Shown here piece after piece: positions 43,316 to 52,068 of a DNA stretch of 64,000 nt. The notes under the pieces were generated by a model. That model made no database searches and had not been told where the DNA came from. It saw only the letters and a list, made by a program, of their open reading frames with translations. The stretch is from CAXXXW01 sp963665555 (GTDB taxonomy: Bacteria; Pseudomonadota; Alphaproteobacteria; Thalassobaculales; Thalassobaculaceae): positions 2,914,001 to 2,978,000 of the forward strand of contig OY762308.1 in assembly GCA_963665555.2 (NCBI GenBank), written 5' to 3'. Position numbers and translations under genes: made by a program. The stretch's first letter is position 1. Every line of letters starts with the position of its first letter.

Positions 43316-45043
43316 ATGTCGCGCGAGGACGAACGCCGGATGGGGCTGGCCCGCGGCCTCACCAACTACGGCGACATGGATTTCAGCCTGTACCTCCGGC
43401 GCGCCAACGCCGCCTCCATGGGCTACGGGCGCGAGGCGCTTTCGCGCCCGGTGGTCGGGATCGCCGACACCGGGAGCGGCTACAACAACTGCCACCGCCA
43501 CGCGCCGGAGGCGATCGAGGCCGTGAAGCGCGGCGTGCTGGCGGCCGGCGGCCTGCCGGTCGTCTTCCCGACGATCTCGCTCGGCGAGAGCTTCCTCAGC
43601 CCGACCTCGATGATGTTCCGCAACCTGATGAGCATGGACACCGAGGAGATGCTGGCGGCCCAGCCGATGGACGCGGCGGTGCTGTTCGGCGGCTGCGACA
43701 AGACGCTGCCGGCGCAGCTGATGGGCGCGGCCAACGCCGACATCCCCGTGGTGTCGCTGATCGCCGGCCCGCAGCTGACCGGCCATTCGGAGGGCGAGCG
43801 GCTCGGCGCCTGCACGGACTGCCGGCGCTTCTGGGCGAAATACCGCGCCGGCGAGATCGACCGCGCCGGCATCGAGCGGATCGAGGGGCGGCTGGTCACC
43901 ACGGCCGGCACCTGCGCCGTCATGGGCACGGCGAGCACCATGGCCTGCATCGTCGAGGCGCTGGGCATGGCGCTGCCCGGCACGGCGGCGATCCCGGCCG
44001 TCCACGCCGACCGGCTGCGCGCCGCCGAGGCCTCCGGCGCGCGCGCCGTCGCGCTGGCGCTGGCGCCGGAGGGGGAGCGGCTGGCGCCGCGCCGGATACT
44101 CACGCCCGAATCGGTGGAGAACGCGCTGCGCGTGCTGCTGGCGATCGGCGGCTCGACCAACGCCATTATCCACCTGACGGCGATCGCCGGGCGGCTCGGC
44201 ATCCCGGTCCCGCTGGCGCGGCTCAACGCGCTTTCGGACGAGACGCCGGTGCTGATCGACCTGAAGCCGACCGGCGACCACTACATGGAGGACCTGTTCC
44301 GGGCCGGCGGGCTGGGCGCGGCGCTGCGCGAACTCAGGCCGCTGCTGAACCTCGACTGCCCGACGGTCGCGGGCATGACGCTGGGCGAGCGGCTGGCGGC
44401 GGAGCCGGAGTATGTGGACCGCGCCGTGGTCCGCCCGTTCGACGACCCGGTGCGCCCGTCGGGCGGGCTGGTGGCGCTGTTCGGCTCGCTGGCGCCGGGC
44501 GGGGCGATCCTGAAGCGGTCGGCCGCCGATCCGGCCCTGTTCGAGACGGAGGCGCGGGCGGTGGTGTTCTCCTCGCTGGAGGACCTGGCGGCGCGGATCG
44601 ACGACCCGGACCTCGACGTGGCGCCCGGCGACGCGCTGGTGCTGCAGAACGCCGGGCCGAGGAGCGCGGCCGCCATGCCGGAGGCCGGCTACCTGCCGAT
44701 CCCCGGCAAGCTGGCGCGCGCGGGCGTCAGGGACATGCTGCGGATTTCCGACGCGCGAATGAGCGGCACCGCCTACGGCACCATCGTGCTGCACGCGACG
44801 CCGGACGCGGCCTCCGGCGGCCCGCTCGGCCTGGCGCGGACCGGCGACCGCGTCCGCGCGAGCGTGCGCGACCGCAAGCTCGACCTGCTGGTTCCGCCGG
44901 AGGAACTGGCGCGCCGCCGCGCCGAGGCCCCGCCCGCCCCGCCGGCGCCGCCGCGCGGCTACCGCAAGCTCTACCACGACCACGTGCTCCAGGCCGACGC
45001 CGGCTGCGACTTCGACTTCCTCCGCGACCCGGGGTTGGGGTGA
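43316..45043 (+). CDS. IlvD/Edd-family dehydratase
   Basis: A 575-residue Fe-S dehydratase. Hallmarks are GIADTGSGYNNCHRH, LFGGCDKTLPAQLMGA (cluster Cys), GACTDCRRFWAKYR, TAGTCAVMGTASTMAC and the C-terminal MPEAGYLPIPGKLARAGVRDM followed by RISDARMSGTAYG. The family includes dihydroxyacid dehydratase, 6-phosphogluconate dehydratase and sugar-acid dehydratases; the extended C-terminus and NCHRH pattern favour a sugar-acid type. No ilv or Entner-Doudoroff neighbours are present. Confidence 0.9.
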   Translation: MSREDERRMGLARGLTNYGDMDFSLYLRRANAASMGYGREALSRPVVGIADTGSGYNNCHRHAPEAIEAVKRGVLAAGGLPVVFPTISLGESFLSPTSMMFRNLMSMDTEEMLAAQPMDAAVLFGGCDKTLPAQLMGAANADIPVVSLIAGPQLTGHSEGERLGACTDCRRFWAKYRAGEIDRAGIERIEGRLVTTAGTCAVMGTASTMACIVEALGMALPGTAAIPAVHADRLRAAEASGARAVALALAPEGERLAPRRILTPESVENALRVLLAIGGSTNAIIHLTAIAGRLGIPVPLARLNALSDETPVLIDLKPTGDHYMEDLFRAGGLGAALRELRPLLNLDCPTVAGMTLGERLAAEPEYVDRAVVRPFDDPVRPSGGLVALFGSLAPGGAILKRSAADPALFETEARAVVFSSLEDLAARIDDPDLDVAPGDALVLQNAGPRSAAAMPEAGYLPIPGKLARAGVRDMLRISDARMSGTAYGTIVLHATPDAASGGPLGLARTGDRVRASVRDRKLDLLVPPEELARRRAEAPPAPPAPPRGYRKLYHDHVLQADAGCDFDFLRDPGLG

Positions 45044-45052
45044 ACGGGGGGA

Positions 45053-46585
45053 TCAGTCGAACAGGGTCGGCGGAATGCTCTCGCGCTCTTGCCGGATTTC
45101 GCGCATCAAAGGGTGTTCGCCATCCCGGTCGGCCATAAAGCCACGTTTCCGGTTTTCCCGGCGCAGGCCGGACAAGGTGAGCATGTTGCTCTTGAGCCGG
45201 TTGCACGGCCCGCACAGCAGAATGCGGTTCGAGATGTGGTTGATGCCCCCATCCGAGCGCGGCGTGTTGTGGTCCAGGTCGAGGTAGCGCGGATCGTCGA
45301 ACTCGCGGTCGCAGCCTTGGCACTTGGCCCCGTGTTGGCCCACCAGATAGCGGTACATCGCCGCGCGGCTCATCTTCGGTCCGCGCGGCTCGAAGACCGC
45401 GATCTTCGGCCGCAGGAACGGCGCGGCCGGCTGGCCATCGTCGGTGCGGGTTGGCGGCTCCCGCAAATAGTGGATGTCGCCGAAAGCGAGGTGGCTTGCC
45501 TCCCCCACCGCCTCCTCGAGCAACCCCTCGTCCTTCAGGCGCTCGATCACGAGCTCGTGCGCCTTTTTCCAAATGTCGATGCCGACCCATTGCCGCCCGT
45601 GCCTTTCGGCGGCGACACAGGTGGTTGCGCAACCCGCGAACGGATCGAGCACGATATCGTCCTTGTTCGAGCTCGCGAGAATCAAGCGCTCGTACAGGGC
45701 AAGAGGCTTTTGCGTCGGAAAGCCTGTCCTTTCCACCTTCGGCGCCCGGTTGATGTTGGTTATGACGTCACGGGCGGCGACGCCCTTGGAGTCCGACAGA
45801 TAGAACTTGCGCCGCGGTCGCCCATTCCGCGACCAGTGAATCAGGTCCTTGGCTTCCAGCTTCTCCAAACTCTCGACGGTGAAACGCCAATTGCGGGCGT
45901 GCACGCCGCGCCAAGTGAATTCGTGAGTTTGGCCCGATACCCCTCCCCCGCTCAACGGCATCGTGGTGTAACGGCCCCGCACATCCTCGTAACGATAGGT
46001 CCGATCAACGTAATCCGGTGTCAACGGATCGTATTGCTGGTTCCACACAACGGCATCCGACTTCCCGTAATAGAGAATTCCGTCATGGATTCGGGCAAAG
46101 GACTTTGCATCGCTCCTCCCCGCCGAACGTTCCCAAATGATTTCGTTCTTGAAGTTTTTCCACCCGAAAATAGCATCCATGACCGCTTTCAGATAGTGCG
46201 AGGCGGTCGGGTCGCAGTGCAGATAGATGCTGCCTGTCGGTTTCAGGACCCGGCGCATCTCCAACAACCGCACGGCCATGAAACACATAAACGCGCCCAT
46301 GCCGTCGGAGTGCGCGTAGCGGGCGCTTTCGATAGCTTCCATCAGCCGCGGGTAGTCGTCGGTGATCTGGTCCACCCAATCCTGGTGAACATCCTTTTCC
46401 CACGACCAGCGGTCTTGAAAGCTGGCCCCGGCCGCCAGGCTGTCGGGCGTCGCGTGGAAATCCCTGCTCTTGTTGAACGGCGGATCGGTCGCGATCAGAT
46501 CGACGGCTTCGCTGTTCATGCCGCGAAGAACGGGGAGGTTGTCGTGATGGAACAGCGTGCGGTTCTTCCAATTGGCCTCGCTCAT
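45053..46585 (-). CDS. DNA methyltransferase fused to an HNH endonuclease domain
   Basis: A 510-residue fusion. Residues 1 to about 360 form a beta-class amino-methyltransferase: motif IV TDPPFNKSR (residues 33-41), a target-recognition stretch, then motif I DPFAGCATTCVAAERHG (about 310-327) and VGIDIW. DPPF suggests adenine N6 methylation. The C-terminus is an HNH nuclease: CQGC (422-425), LDLDHNTP (Asp438, His439), Asn453, and CGPCNRLKSN (Cys458, Cys461). Both zinc pairs and the HN core are present, so it may be a one-protein restriction-modification unit. It is moderately AT-rich for this genome and coupled by ATGA to a small upstream ORF. Confidence 0.88.
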   Translation of the reverse strand: MSEANWKNRTLFHHDNLPVLRGMNSEAVDLIATDPPFNKSRDFHATPDSLAAGASFQDRWSWEKDVHQDWVDQITDDYPRLMEAIESARYAHSDGMGAFMCFMAVRLLEMRRVLKPTGSIYLHCDPTASHYLKAVMDAIFGWKNFKNEIIWERSAGRSDAKSFARIHDGILYYGKSDAVVWNQQYDPLTPDYVDRTYRYEDVRGRYTTMPLSGGGVSGQTHEFTWRGVHARNWRFTVESLEKLEAKDLIHWSRNGRPRRKFYLSDSKGVAARDVITNINRAPKVERTGFPTQKPLALYERLILASSNKDDIVLDPFAGCATTCVAAERHGRQWVGIDIWKKAHELVIERLKDEGLLEEAVGEASHLAFGDIHYLREPPTRTDDGQPAAPFLRPKIAVFEPRGPKMSRAAMYRYLVGQHGAKCQGCDREFDDPRYLDLDHNTPRSDGGINHISNRILLCGPCNRLKSNMLTLSGLRRENRKRGFMADRDGEHPLMREIRQERESIPPTLFD

Positions 46586-46872
46586 TCGTCGTCTCCAGGC
46601 GGCGAAGGGGCGGTCTTCGTTCGGCTTGGAACGGGTGCGGTCGAGCGGGATTCCTGTTCGGCGCGGCGCCGTTCCTCCCTTTCGGCCCCCACATGCCCCA
46701 AGGCTCTCGACGCATCGGCGCTAATGTTCCTCGGATCGTCCTTCCAGGAACGAGGTTGCCGTCTCGACGCGAATCTCGGTGCGCCGAACAGGCCGGCCAT
46801 CGTCGTCACGGAAAGGAAGCCGCGCGGGAAGGCGCTTCCGGGTTTCCATCGCCTGTCGCGGATCGCGTCCAT
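46582..46872 (-). CDS. Small ORF coupled to the methyltransferase-HNH gene (possible frameshift)
   Basis: A 96-residue frame (MDAIRDRRWKPGS...) with an ideal AGGAGG ribosome site 9 bp upstream. Its stop overlaps the methyltransferase start as ATGA. The protein looks poorly folded in the middle. A second frame over 46721-46849 (METRKRLPARLPFRDDDGRP, ending FLEGRSEEH) looks more natural there, so the gene may carry a frameshift or the true start may differ. It matches no family I know. A controller or antirestriction role is only a guess. Confidence 0.4.
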   Translation of the reverse strand: MDAIRDRRWKPGSAFPRGFLSVTTMAGLFGAPRFASRRQPRSWKDDPRNISADASRALGHVGAEREERRRAEQESRSTAPVPSRTKTAPSPPGDDE

Positions 46873-46983
46873 CGCGGGGAGCCTCCTGAGTTCGCGGGTT
46901 GTTCGCCAGAGGATAGTGCGGAGCGCCCGGCCCTTCGTCAACATTTTTCCCGCTTGGCGCGTCCCGCGCCCCCTCCCCGCGCC

Positions 46984-48528
46984 TCACATCGTCGCGCCGA
47001 TCTGCCAGGGGATGAACTCGTTGTCGCCGAGGCCGAGGGCCTCGCTCTTGGTCGGCGCGCCCGAGGCGGCGTCGAGGATTTTCTCGAAAATCCGCCCGCC
47101 CATCGCCTCGATCGACAGGTCCTCGTCGAGCACCTCGCCGCAGTTGATGTCCATGTCCTCCTCCATGCGGCGGTACATCGGCGTGTTGGTGGCGAGCTTC
47201 AGCGACGGGGCCGGCTTGCAGCCGTAGCAGGAGCCGCGCCCGGTGGTGAAGGTCACCACGTTGGAGCCGCTCGCCACCTGCCCGGTGATCGAGCACGGGT
47301 CGTAGCCGGGGCTGTCCATGAACACGAAACCCTTCGCGCCGATCGGCTCGCCGTAGCGGTAGACGCCGCACAGGTTGGTGGTCCCGCCCTTGGCGGCGGC
47401 GCCGAGCGACTTCTCCAGGATGGTGGTCAGCCCGCCCGCCTTGTTGCCCGGCGAGGGGTTGTTGTTCATCTCGCCGCCGTTGCGCGCGCAGTAGTCCTCC
47501 CACCAGGCGATCCGCTCGACCAGTTTCTCGCCGACCTCGCGGCTCGCCGCGCGGCGGGTCAGCAGGTGCTCGGCGCCGTAGATTTCCGGCGTCTCGGCCA
47601 GCACCGCCGTGCCGCCGTGGCGCACCAGCAGGTTCGCCGCCGCGCCGAGCGAGGGGTTGGCGGTGATCCCGGAATAGGCGTCCGAGCCGCCGCATTGCAG
47701 CGCCAGCGTGAGTTCGCCGGCCGGGGCCGCCGTCCGGCGCGCCTTGTCGGCCTCGGGCAGCATGTCGGCGATCAGGCCGACGCCGCGCGCCACCGTCTTG
47801 CGGGTGCCGCCGGTGTCCTGCAGCGTCATGGTCTGGAAGCGCGGCCCGCGCTCCAGCCCGTAGGCCTCCAGCAGGAAATCGATCTGGTTCACCTCGCAGC
47901 CGAGGCCGACCATGACGATGCCGGCGAAATTCGGATGCCGCGCGAAGCCCCACAGCACGCGCTGGAGGTTGTCGTAGCCCTCGCCCGCGCCGGCCATGCC
48001 GCAGCCGGTCGAATGCGCCAGCGCGACCACGCCGTCCACGTTCGGGTAGCCGGCCAGCAATTCGTCCGAGACCGAGGCCGCGATGTATTTCGCCGCCGTC
48101 GCCGAGCAGTTCACGCTGGTCAGCACGCCGATATAGTTGCGCGTGCCGACGCGGCCGTTCGCGCGGACATAGCCCTCGAAGGTCCGCCGCTCGGCCTCGG
48201 GCACGAAATCCGTCGGCCGCGCGTCGGCGCAGAAGGCGTAGTCGCGGTCGAAGTCGCGCATCTCGACATTGTGCACATGCACATGCGCGCCGGGCGCGAT
48301 CTCCTCGGCCGCGAAGCCGATGATCTGGTCGTATTTGCGCACCGGCTCGCCGCGGGCGATGCGGCGCGTGGCGACCTTGTGGCCCGCCGGGACGGGGCCG
48401 GCGGCGACGGCCTCCTCCCCGTCCAGCCCGGTCCCGGCCAGCAGGTCGATCCGGGCGGTGACCACGTTGTCGGCGGGGTGCAGGCGGATGGCGAGGCGGT
48501 TCCCCGAATTGTGTCCAGGCTCGGCCAT
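46984..48528 (-). CDS. Altronate/galactarate dehydratase (UxaA family)
   Basis: A 514-residue protein with an N-terminal SAF domain (LAIRLHPADNVVTARIDLLAG) and a UxaA/GarD catalytic domain: GYVRANGRVGTRNYIGVL, VNCSATAAKYIA, HSTGCGMAGAGEGY, and GKGGTTNLCGV-like segments (AAKGGTTNLCGVYRYGEP). The C-terminal Fe-binding GRGSCYGCKPAPSLKLATNT is present. Length and domain order match one-chain UxaA proteins that dehydrate sugar acids. The start at 48528 is fixed by MAEPGHNSG. The gene is transcribed towards the DNA methyltransferase. Confidence 0.92.
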   Translation of the reverse strand: MAEPGHNSGNRLAIRLHPADNVVTARIDLLAGTGLDGEEAVAAGPVPAGHKVATRRIARGEPVRKYDQIIGFAAEEIAPGAHVHVHNVEMRDFDRDYAFCADARPTDFVPEAERRTFEGYVRANGRVGTRNYIGVLTSVNCSATAAKYIAASVSDELLAGYPNVDGVVALAHSTGCGMAGAGEGYDNLQRVLWGFARHPNFAGIVMVGLGCEVNQIDFLLEAYGLERGPRFQTMTLQDTGGTRKTVARGVGLIADMLPEADKARRTAAPAGELTLALQCGGSDAYSGITANPSLGAAANLLVRHGGTAVLAETPEIYGAEHLLTRRAASREVGEKLVERIAWWEDYCARNGGEMNNNPSPGNKAGGLTTILEKSLGAAAKGGTTNLCGVYRYGEPIGAKGFVFMDSPGYDPCSITGQVASGSNVVTFTTGRGSCYGCKPAPSLKLATNTPMYRRMEEDMDINCGEVLDEDLSIEAMGGRIFEKILDAASGAPTKSEALGLGDNEFIPWQIGATM

Positions 48529-48636
48529 GGTGTCCCTCCCTGTCGGCCCCTGTCGGCGTTGGGGGACCTTAGCGCGGATCGCGCGGCGGCGGAACCGCGC
48601 CGGCCCGCGCCGGCCGCGCTTCCGCCCCGAAACGAA

Positions 48637-48685
48637 GGAAGGCCCCCCGGAGGGGGCCTTCCCGCGAGAGGCCCGCGAGCGGGCC
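48637..48685. terminator. Two tandem stem-loops downstream of the 27-residue ORF
   Basis: GGAAGGCCCCC (48637-48647) pairs perfectly with GGGGGCCTTCC (48652-48662) across CGGA. A second stem, GGCCCGC-GA-GCGGGCC (48670-48685), is next to it. There is no clear U-run, but the arms are strong, and the position between the 27-residue ORF and the UxaA-type gene suits a terminator or attenuator for transcription arriving on the minus strand. Confidence 0.6.
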
Positions 48686-48709
48686 GCGATCCTCGTGGAT
48701 CGGTCCGGT

Positions 48710-48793
48710 CTAGCCGGCGCGCATCGAAGGCTGCTCCGATGCCGCCGCGAAACCTTCGGCCCGGCACCGCGGCGCCTGTTTCCCACTCGACAT
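48710..48793 (-). CDS. 27-residue ORF with consensus ribosome binding site
   Basis: A small frame, MSSGKQAPRCRAEGFAAASE plus seven residues ending QPSMRAG. AAAGGAGGTGATCC, a near-perfect anti-Shine-Dalgarno complement, sits just upstream of its ATG. It follows the dehydrogenase gene on the same strand and is followed by two stem-loops. The peptide has one Cys and no membrane helix. It could be a leader peptide, a modified-peptide precursor or a small co-transcribed factor; I recognise no family. Confidence 0.45.
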   Translation of the reverse strand: MSSGKQAPRCRAEGFAAASEQPSMRAG

Positions 48794-48873
48794 TGGATCA
48801 CCTCCTTTCGATTGTTGCTGGAGCCGGCACCCTAACACGATTCGCGCGCCCGCGGAAACGGCGTATCGCGCCC

Positions 48874-51345
48874 TCACGCGCGCATCCGGGCGCCTGTGGG
48901 GTCGTGCATCGGGCGGAGGCTGGCGGCGGCGGGGAACCGTTCGCCGGCGACGACGATTTCGTAGCGCGCGCCCTCGGTCTCGGCGGCCGTTTCGCCCGGC
49001 TCGACCGGCACGTAGCCGAGGCCGACCGCGCCGCCGAGCCAGTGGCCGTAATTCGCCGACGCGATCCGCCCGGCCGGCGCGCCGTCGCGCAGGATCGGCT
49101 CGTTGTGGAACAGCAGCGGCTCCGGGTCGGCGAGGCGGAACTGGACCAGCCGGCGGCGCGCGCCGCGCCGGCGCGCCTCCAGCACCGCCTCGCGGCCGAT
49201 GAAATCGCCGAACCGGCCGGCCGGCTTGTCCGTCCTGACGGCGAAGCCGAGGCCGGCCTCCAGCACATGGTCCTCGTCGGTTATGTCGTGGCCGAAATGC
49301 CGGAACGCCTTCTCGATCCGGCAGGAGTCGAGCGCGTGCATCCCGCAGAGGCGCAAGCCGGCCGGCGCGCCCGCCTCCACCAGGGCCTCGAAGGCGTGGA
49401 CCGCCATGTCGGCCGGGACGTAAAGCTCCCAGCCCAGTTCGCCGACATAGCTTATCCGGTGCGCGCGGGCCGTCCCCATGGCGAACTCGACCTCCCGCGC
49501 CGTCCCGAACGGGAAGGCCGCGTTCGACAGGTCCGCCGGGGTCAGCGGTTGCAGGACCTCGCGCGCGCGGGGCCCCATGACGGCGAGCACGGCCTCGCCG
49601 GCGGTGACGTCCGTGACCGCGCAGCGCGCGTCCTCCGGCATGTGGCGGCGCAGCCAGGCGAGGTCGCGCGTCGCCGAGGCGGCCGAGGCGACGACCAGGA
49701 AGGCGGTCTCCGACAGCCGCGTCGCGGTCAGGTCGGCCTCGATCCCGCCGCGACGGTTGAGCCACGGGCCGTACACGATCCGCCCCGGCGCGACCGCCGC
49801 GTCGTTCGCCATTATCCGCTGCAGCGCCGCCTCGGCGTCCGGCCCCTCGACGCGGAACTTGGCGAAGGAGGAGAGGTCGAACAGGCCGGCCCCCTCGCGG
49901 ACCGCGCGATGCTCGGCGGCGGAATGCGCGAACCAGTTCCGCCGCTTCCAGGAATAGCGGTATTCGGCCGCCTCGCCGCGCGCGCGCGCCTCCTCCGGCA
50001 GGAACCAGTTCGCCCGCTCCCACCCCGCCGTCTCGCCGAAGCACGCGCCGCGCGCCGCCAGCCGGTCGTGCAGCGGCGAGCGCCGCGCGCCCCGCGCGGT
50101 TGCGAACTGGCGGTGCGGGAAATGGTCGGCGTAGAGCAGGCCGAGCGTCTCCTTCGTGCGGTGGAACAGGTAGCTCCGGTTGGACTGGAAGGGCTGCATC
50201 CGGCGGATGTCCACGTCCCACAGGTCGAAGGGCGGCTCGCCCGCGTCCATCCATTCGGCGAGCGCCTTGCCGGCCCCGCCCGCCGACTGGATGCCGATCG
50301 AGTTGAAGCCGCAGGCGACGTAGAAGTTCCGCAACTCCGGCGCCTCGCCCAGCAGGTAGCGCACATCCGGCGTGAAGCTCTCCGGCCCGTTGAAGAAGGT
50401 CCGCACGCCGACGCGCCCCAGCGCCGGCACGCGCGCCGTCGCCGCCTCCAGGATCGGCGCGAAATGCTCCAGATCCTCCGGCAGCTGGTCGAAGCAGAAG
50501 TCCTCGGGGATGCCCGCCATCCCCCAGGGCTTGGCCCGCGGCTCGAAACAGCCGACGAGCAGCTTGCCGGCGTCCTCCTTGTAATAGGCGCACTCGTCCG
50601 GCACGCGCAGCACCGGCAGGTCGCGGGGGAGGCCCGGCATCGGCTCGGTGACGATGTAGAAATGCTCGGCCGCGTGCAGCGGGATCGACACGCCGGCCAT
50701 CGCGCCCACCTCGCGCCCCCACATGCCGGCGCAGTTGACGACGTATTCGGCCTCGACCGGGCCGGCGTCCGTCTCGACGCCGACGGCGCGGCCGTCCCGC
50801 CGGCGCACGCCGGTCGCCTTCACGCCCTCGTGGATCGCCACGCCGAGGTCGCGCGCGCCCCGCGCCAGCGCCAGCGCGATGTTGGCCGGGTCGGCCTGCC
50901 CGTCGCCGGGCAGGAACACGCCGCCCGCCGAATCGCCGGTCTCCAGCGGCGCCCAGGCCGCCTTGCACTCCGAGGGCGAGAGGACATGCGCCTCCAGCCC
51001 GCAGGTCGCCGCCATGTCGGCGCCGCGCCGGAGCTCCTCGAACCGCTCCTCCGTCAGCGCCAGCGCGAGCGAGCCGTGGCGCTTGTAGCCGGTCGCCACC
51101 CCGGTCTCGGCCTCCAGCCCGCCGTAGAGTTCGGTCGAGTACCGCGCGAGCCGCGTCAGGTTGTAGGTCGCGCGCAACTGCCCGATCAGGCCGGCGGCGT
51201 GCCAGGTGGTCCCGCAGGCCAGCTGCTTGCGCTCCAGCAGGACCACGTCCCGCCAGCCGAGCTTCGCCAGGTGGTAGGCGACCGAGCAGCCGATAACGCC
51301 GCCGCCGATGACGACGGCCCTTGCCCGCGCCGGAATTTCCGCCAT
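48874..51345 (-). CDS. FAD-dependent dimethylglycine/sarcosine dehydrogenase-like protein
   Basis: An 823-residue two-part enzyme. The N-terminal DAO-type FAD domain has VVIGGGVIGCSVAYHLAKLG and the segment CGTTWHAAGLIGQLRATYNL, the usual site of covalent flavin attachment at a His. The C-terminal half is a GcvT/aminomethyl-transferase fold (FDLSSFAKFRVEGPDAEAAL, then GELGWELYVPADMAVHAFEAL) that binds tetrahydrofolate. This layout occurs in dimethylglycine and sarcosine dehydrogenases, which pass a methyl group to THF. It fits a methylamine or glycine-betaine catabolic context. Confidence 0.9.
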   Translation of the reverse strand: MAEIPARARAVVIGGGVIGCSVAYHLAKLGWRDVVLLERKQLACGTTWHAAGLIGQLRATYNLTRLARYSTELYGGLEAETGVATGYKRHGSLALALTEERFEELRRGADMAATCGLEAHVLSPSECKAAWAPLETGDSAGGVFLPGDGQADPANIALALARGARDLGVAIHEGVKATGVRRRDGRAVGVETDAGPVEAEYVVNCAGMWGREVGAMAGVSIPLHAAEHFYIVTEPMPGLPRDLPVLRVPDECAYYKEDAGKLLVGCFEPRAKPWGMAGIPEDFCFDQLPEDLEHFAPILEAATARVPALGRVGVRTFFNGPESFTPDVRYLLGEAPELRNFYVACGFNSIGIQSAGGAGKALAEWMDAGEPPFDLWDVDIRRMQPFQSNRSYLFHRTKETLGLLYADHFPHRQFATARGARRSPLHDRLAARGACFGETAGWERANWFLPEEARARGEAAEYRYSWKRRNWFAHSAAEHRAVREGAGLFDLSSFAKFRVEGPDAEAALQRIMANDAAVAPGRIVYGPWLNRRGGIEADLTATRLSETAFLVVASAASATRDLAWLRRHMPEDARCAVTDVTAGEAVLAVMGPRAREVLQPLTPADLSNAAFPFGTAREVEFAMGTARAHRISYVGELGWELYVPADMAVHAFEALVEAGAPAGLRLCGMHALDSCRIEKAFRHFGHDITDEDHVLEAGLGFAVRTDKPAGRFGDFIGREAVLEARRRGARRRLVQFRLADPEPLLFHNEPILRDGAPAGRIASANYGHWLGGAVGLGYVPVEPGETAAETEGARYEIVVAGERFPAAASLRPMHDPTGARMRA

Positions 51346-51432
51346 GATTCCCGCTCCGCGAGGTTCGCCGGGCGGCTATCGATGCACGGCGCGGCGGGGC
51401 GGCGCAAGCGGCGAAAGGCGGGGGAGGACACG

Positions 51433-52053
51433 ATGGCGGAAGGCGGGCTGGTCGAGATTCCGGCGCGGCGCGGCAAGGCGGCGCGCGTCGGCGCCGGGAG
51501 CGTGCTGCGGGTGGTCAACACGCACGGCTCCCAGGTGGTGGACACCTGGGCCTTCGCGGCGGAGGACATGGCGGAGTACATGTCGATGCAGGCGACGCGG
51601 GCGACGGGCATGAAGATGTGCCCCGGCCCCGGCGACAGCTACTACAGCAACCGGCGCCGGGCGATGCTGACGGTGCTGGAGGACACCTCGCCGGGCCGCC
51701 ACGACACGCTGATCGCGGCCTGCGACCGGGAGCGCTATGTGCTGCTCGGCCACGAGGGTTACCACGACAACTGCTCCGACAACATGCACGCCGGGCTGGC
51801 GGAACTCGGCCTGGCGGCGGCGTTCACGCCGTCGCCGCTCAACCTGTTCATGAACATCCCGTGGACGGCGGACGGCGGCCTTTCCTACGAGGCGCCGCTG
51901 TCGCGGCCGGGGGATTGCGTGCGGTTCCGGGCCGAGATGGACCTGGTCGCCGTCTTCTCCGCCTGCCCGCAGGACATCCTCCCGATCAACGGCGAGGCCC
52001 GCGATCCGGTCGAGGCCCATTTCGCCGTCGAGCGAGGCGGCGGCGGCTCCTAA
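51433..52053 (+). CDS. DUF1989 family protein (urea carboxylase-associated type)
   Basis: A 206-residue protein with the DUF1989 layout: an N-terminal VEIPARRGKAARVGAGSVLR, VNTHGSQVVDTWAFA, MSMQATRA, TLIAACDRERYVLLG and GYHDNCSDNMHAGLAELG, and a C-terminal PSPLNLFMNIPW. The conserved Cys/His residues probably bind a metal. Relatives are found next to urea carboxylase and aminomethyl-transfer enzymes. It is transcribed away from the dehydrogenase. Confidence 0.85.
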   Translation: MAEGGLVEIPARRGKAARVGAGSVLRVVNTHGSQVVDTWAFAAEDMAEYMSMQATRATGMKMCPGPGDSYYSNRRRAMLTVLEDTSPGRHDTLIAACDRERYVLLGHEGYHDNCSDNMHAGLAELGLAAAFTPSPLNLFMNIPWTADGGLSYEAPLSRPGDCVRFRAEMDLVAVFSACPQDILPINGEARDPVEAHFAVERGGGGS

Positions 52054-52068
52054 TTGTCGCGGTCGGCT

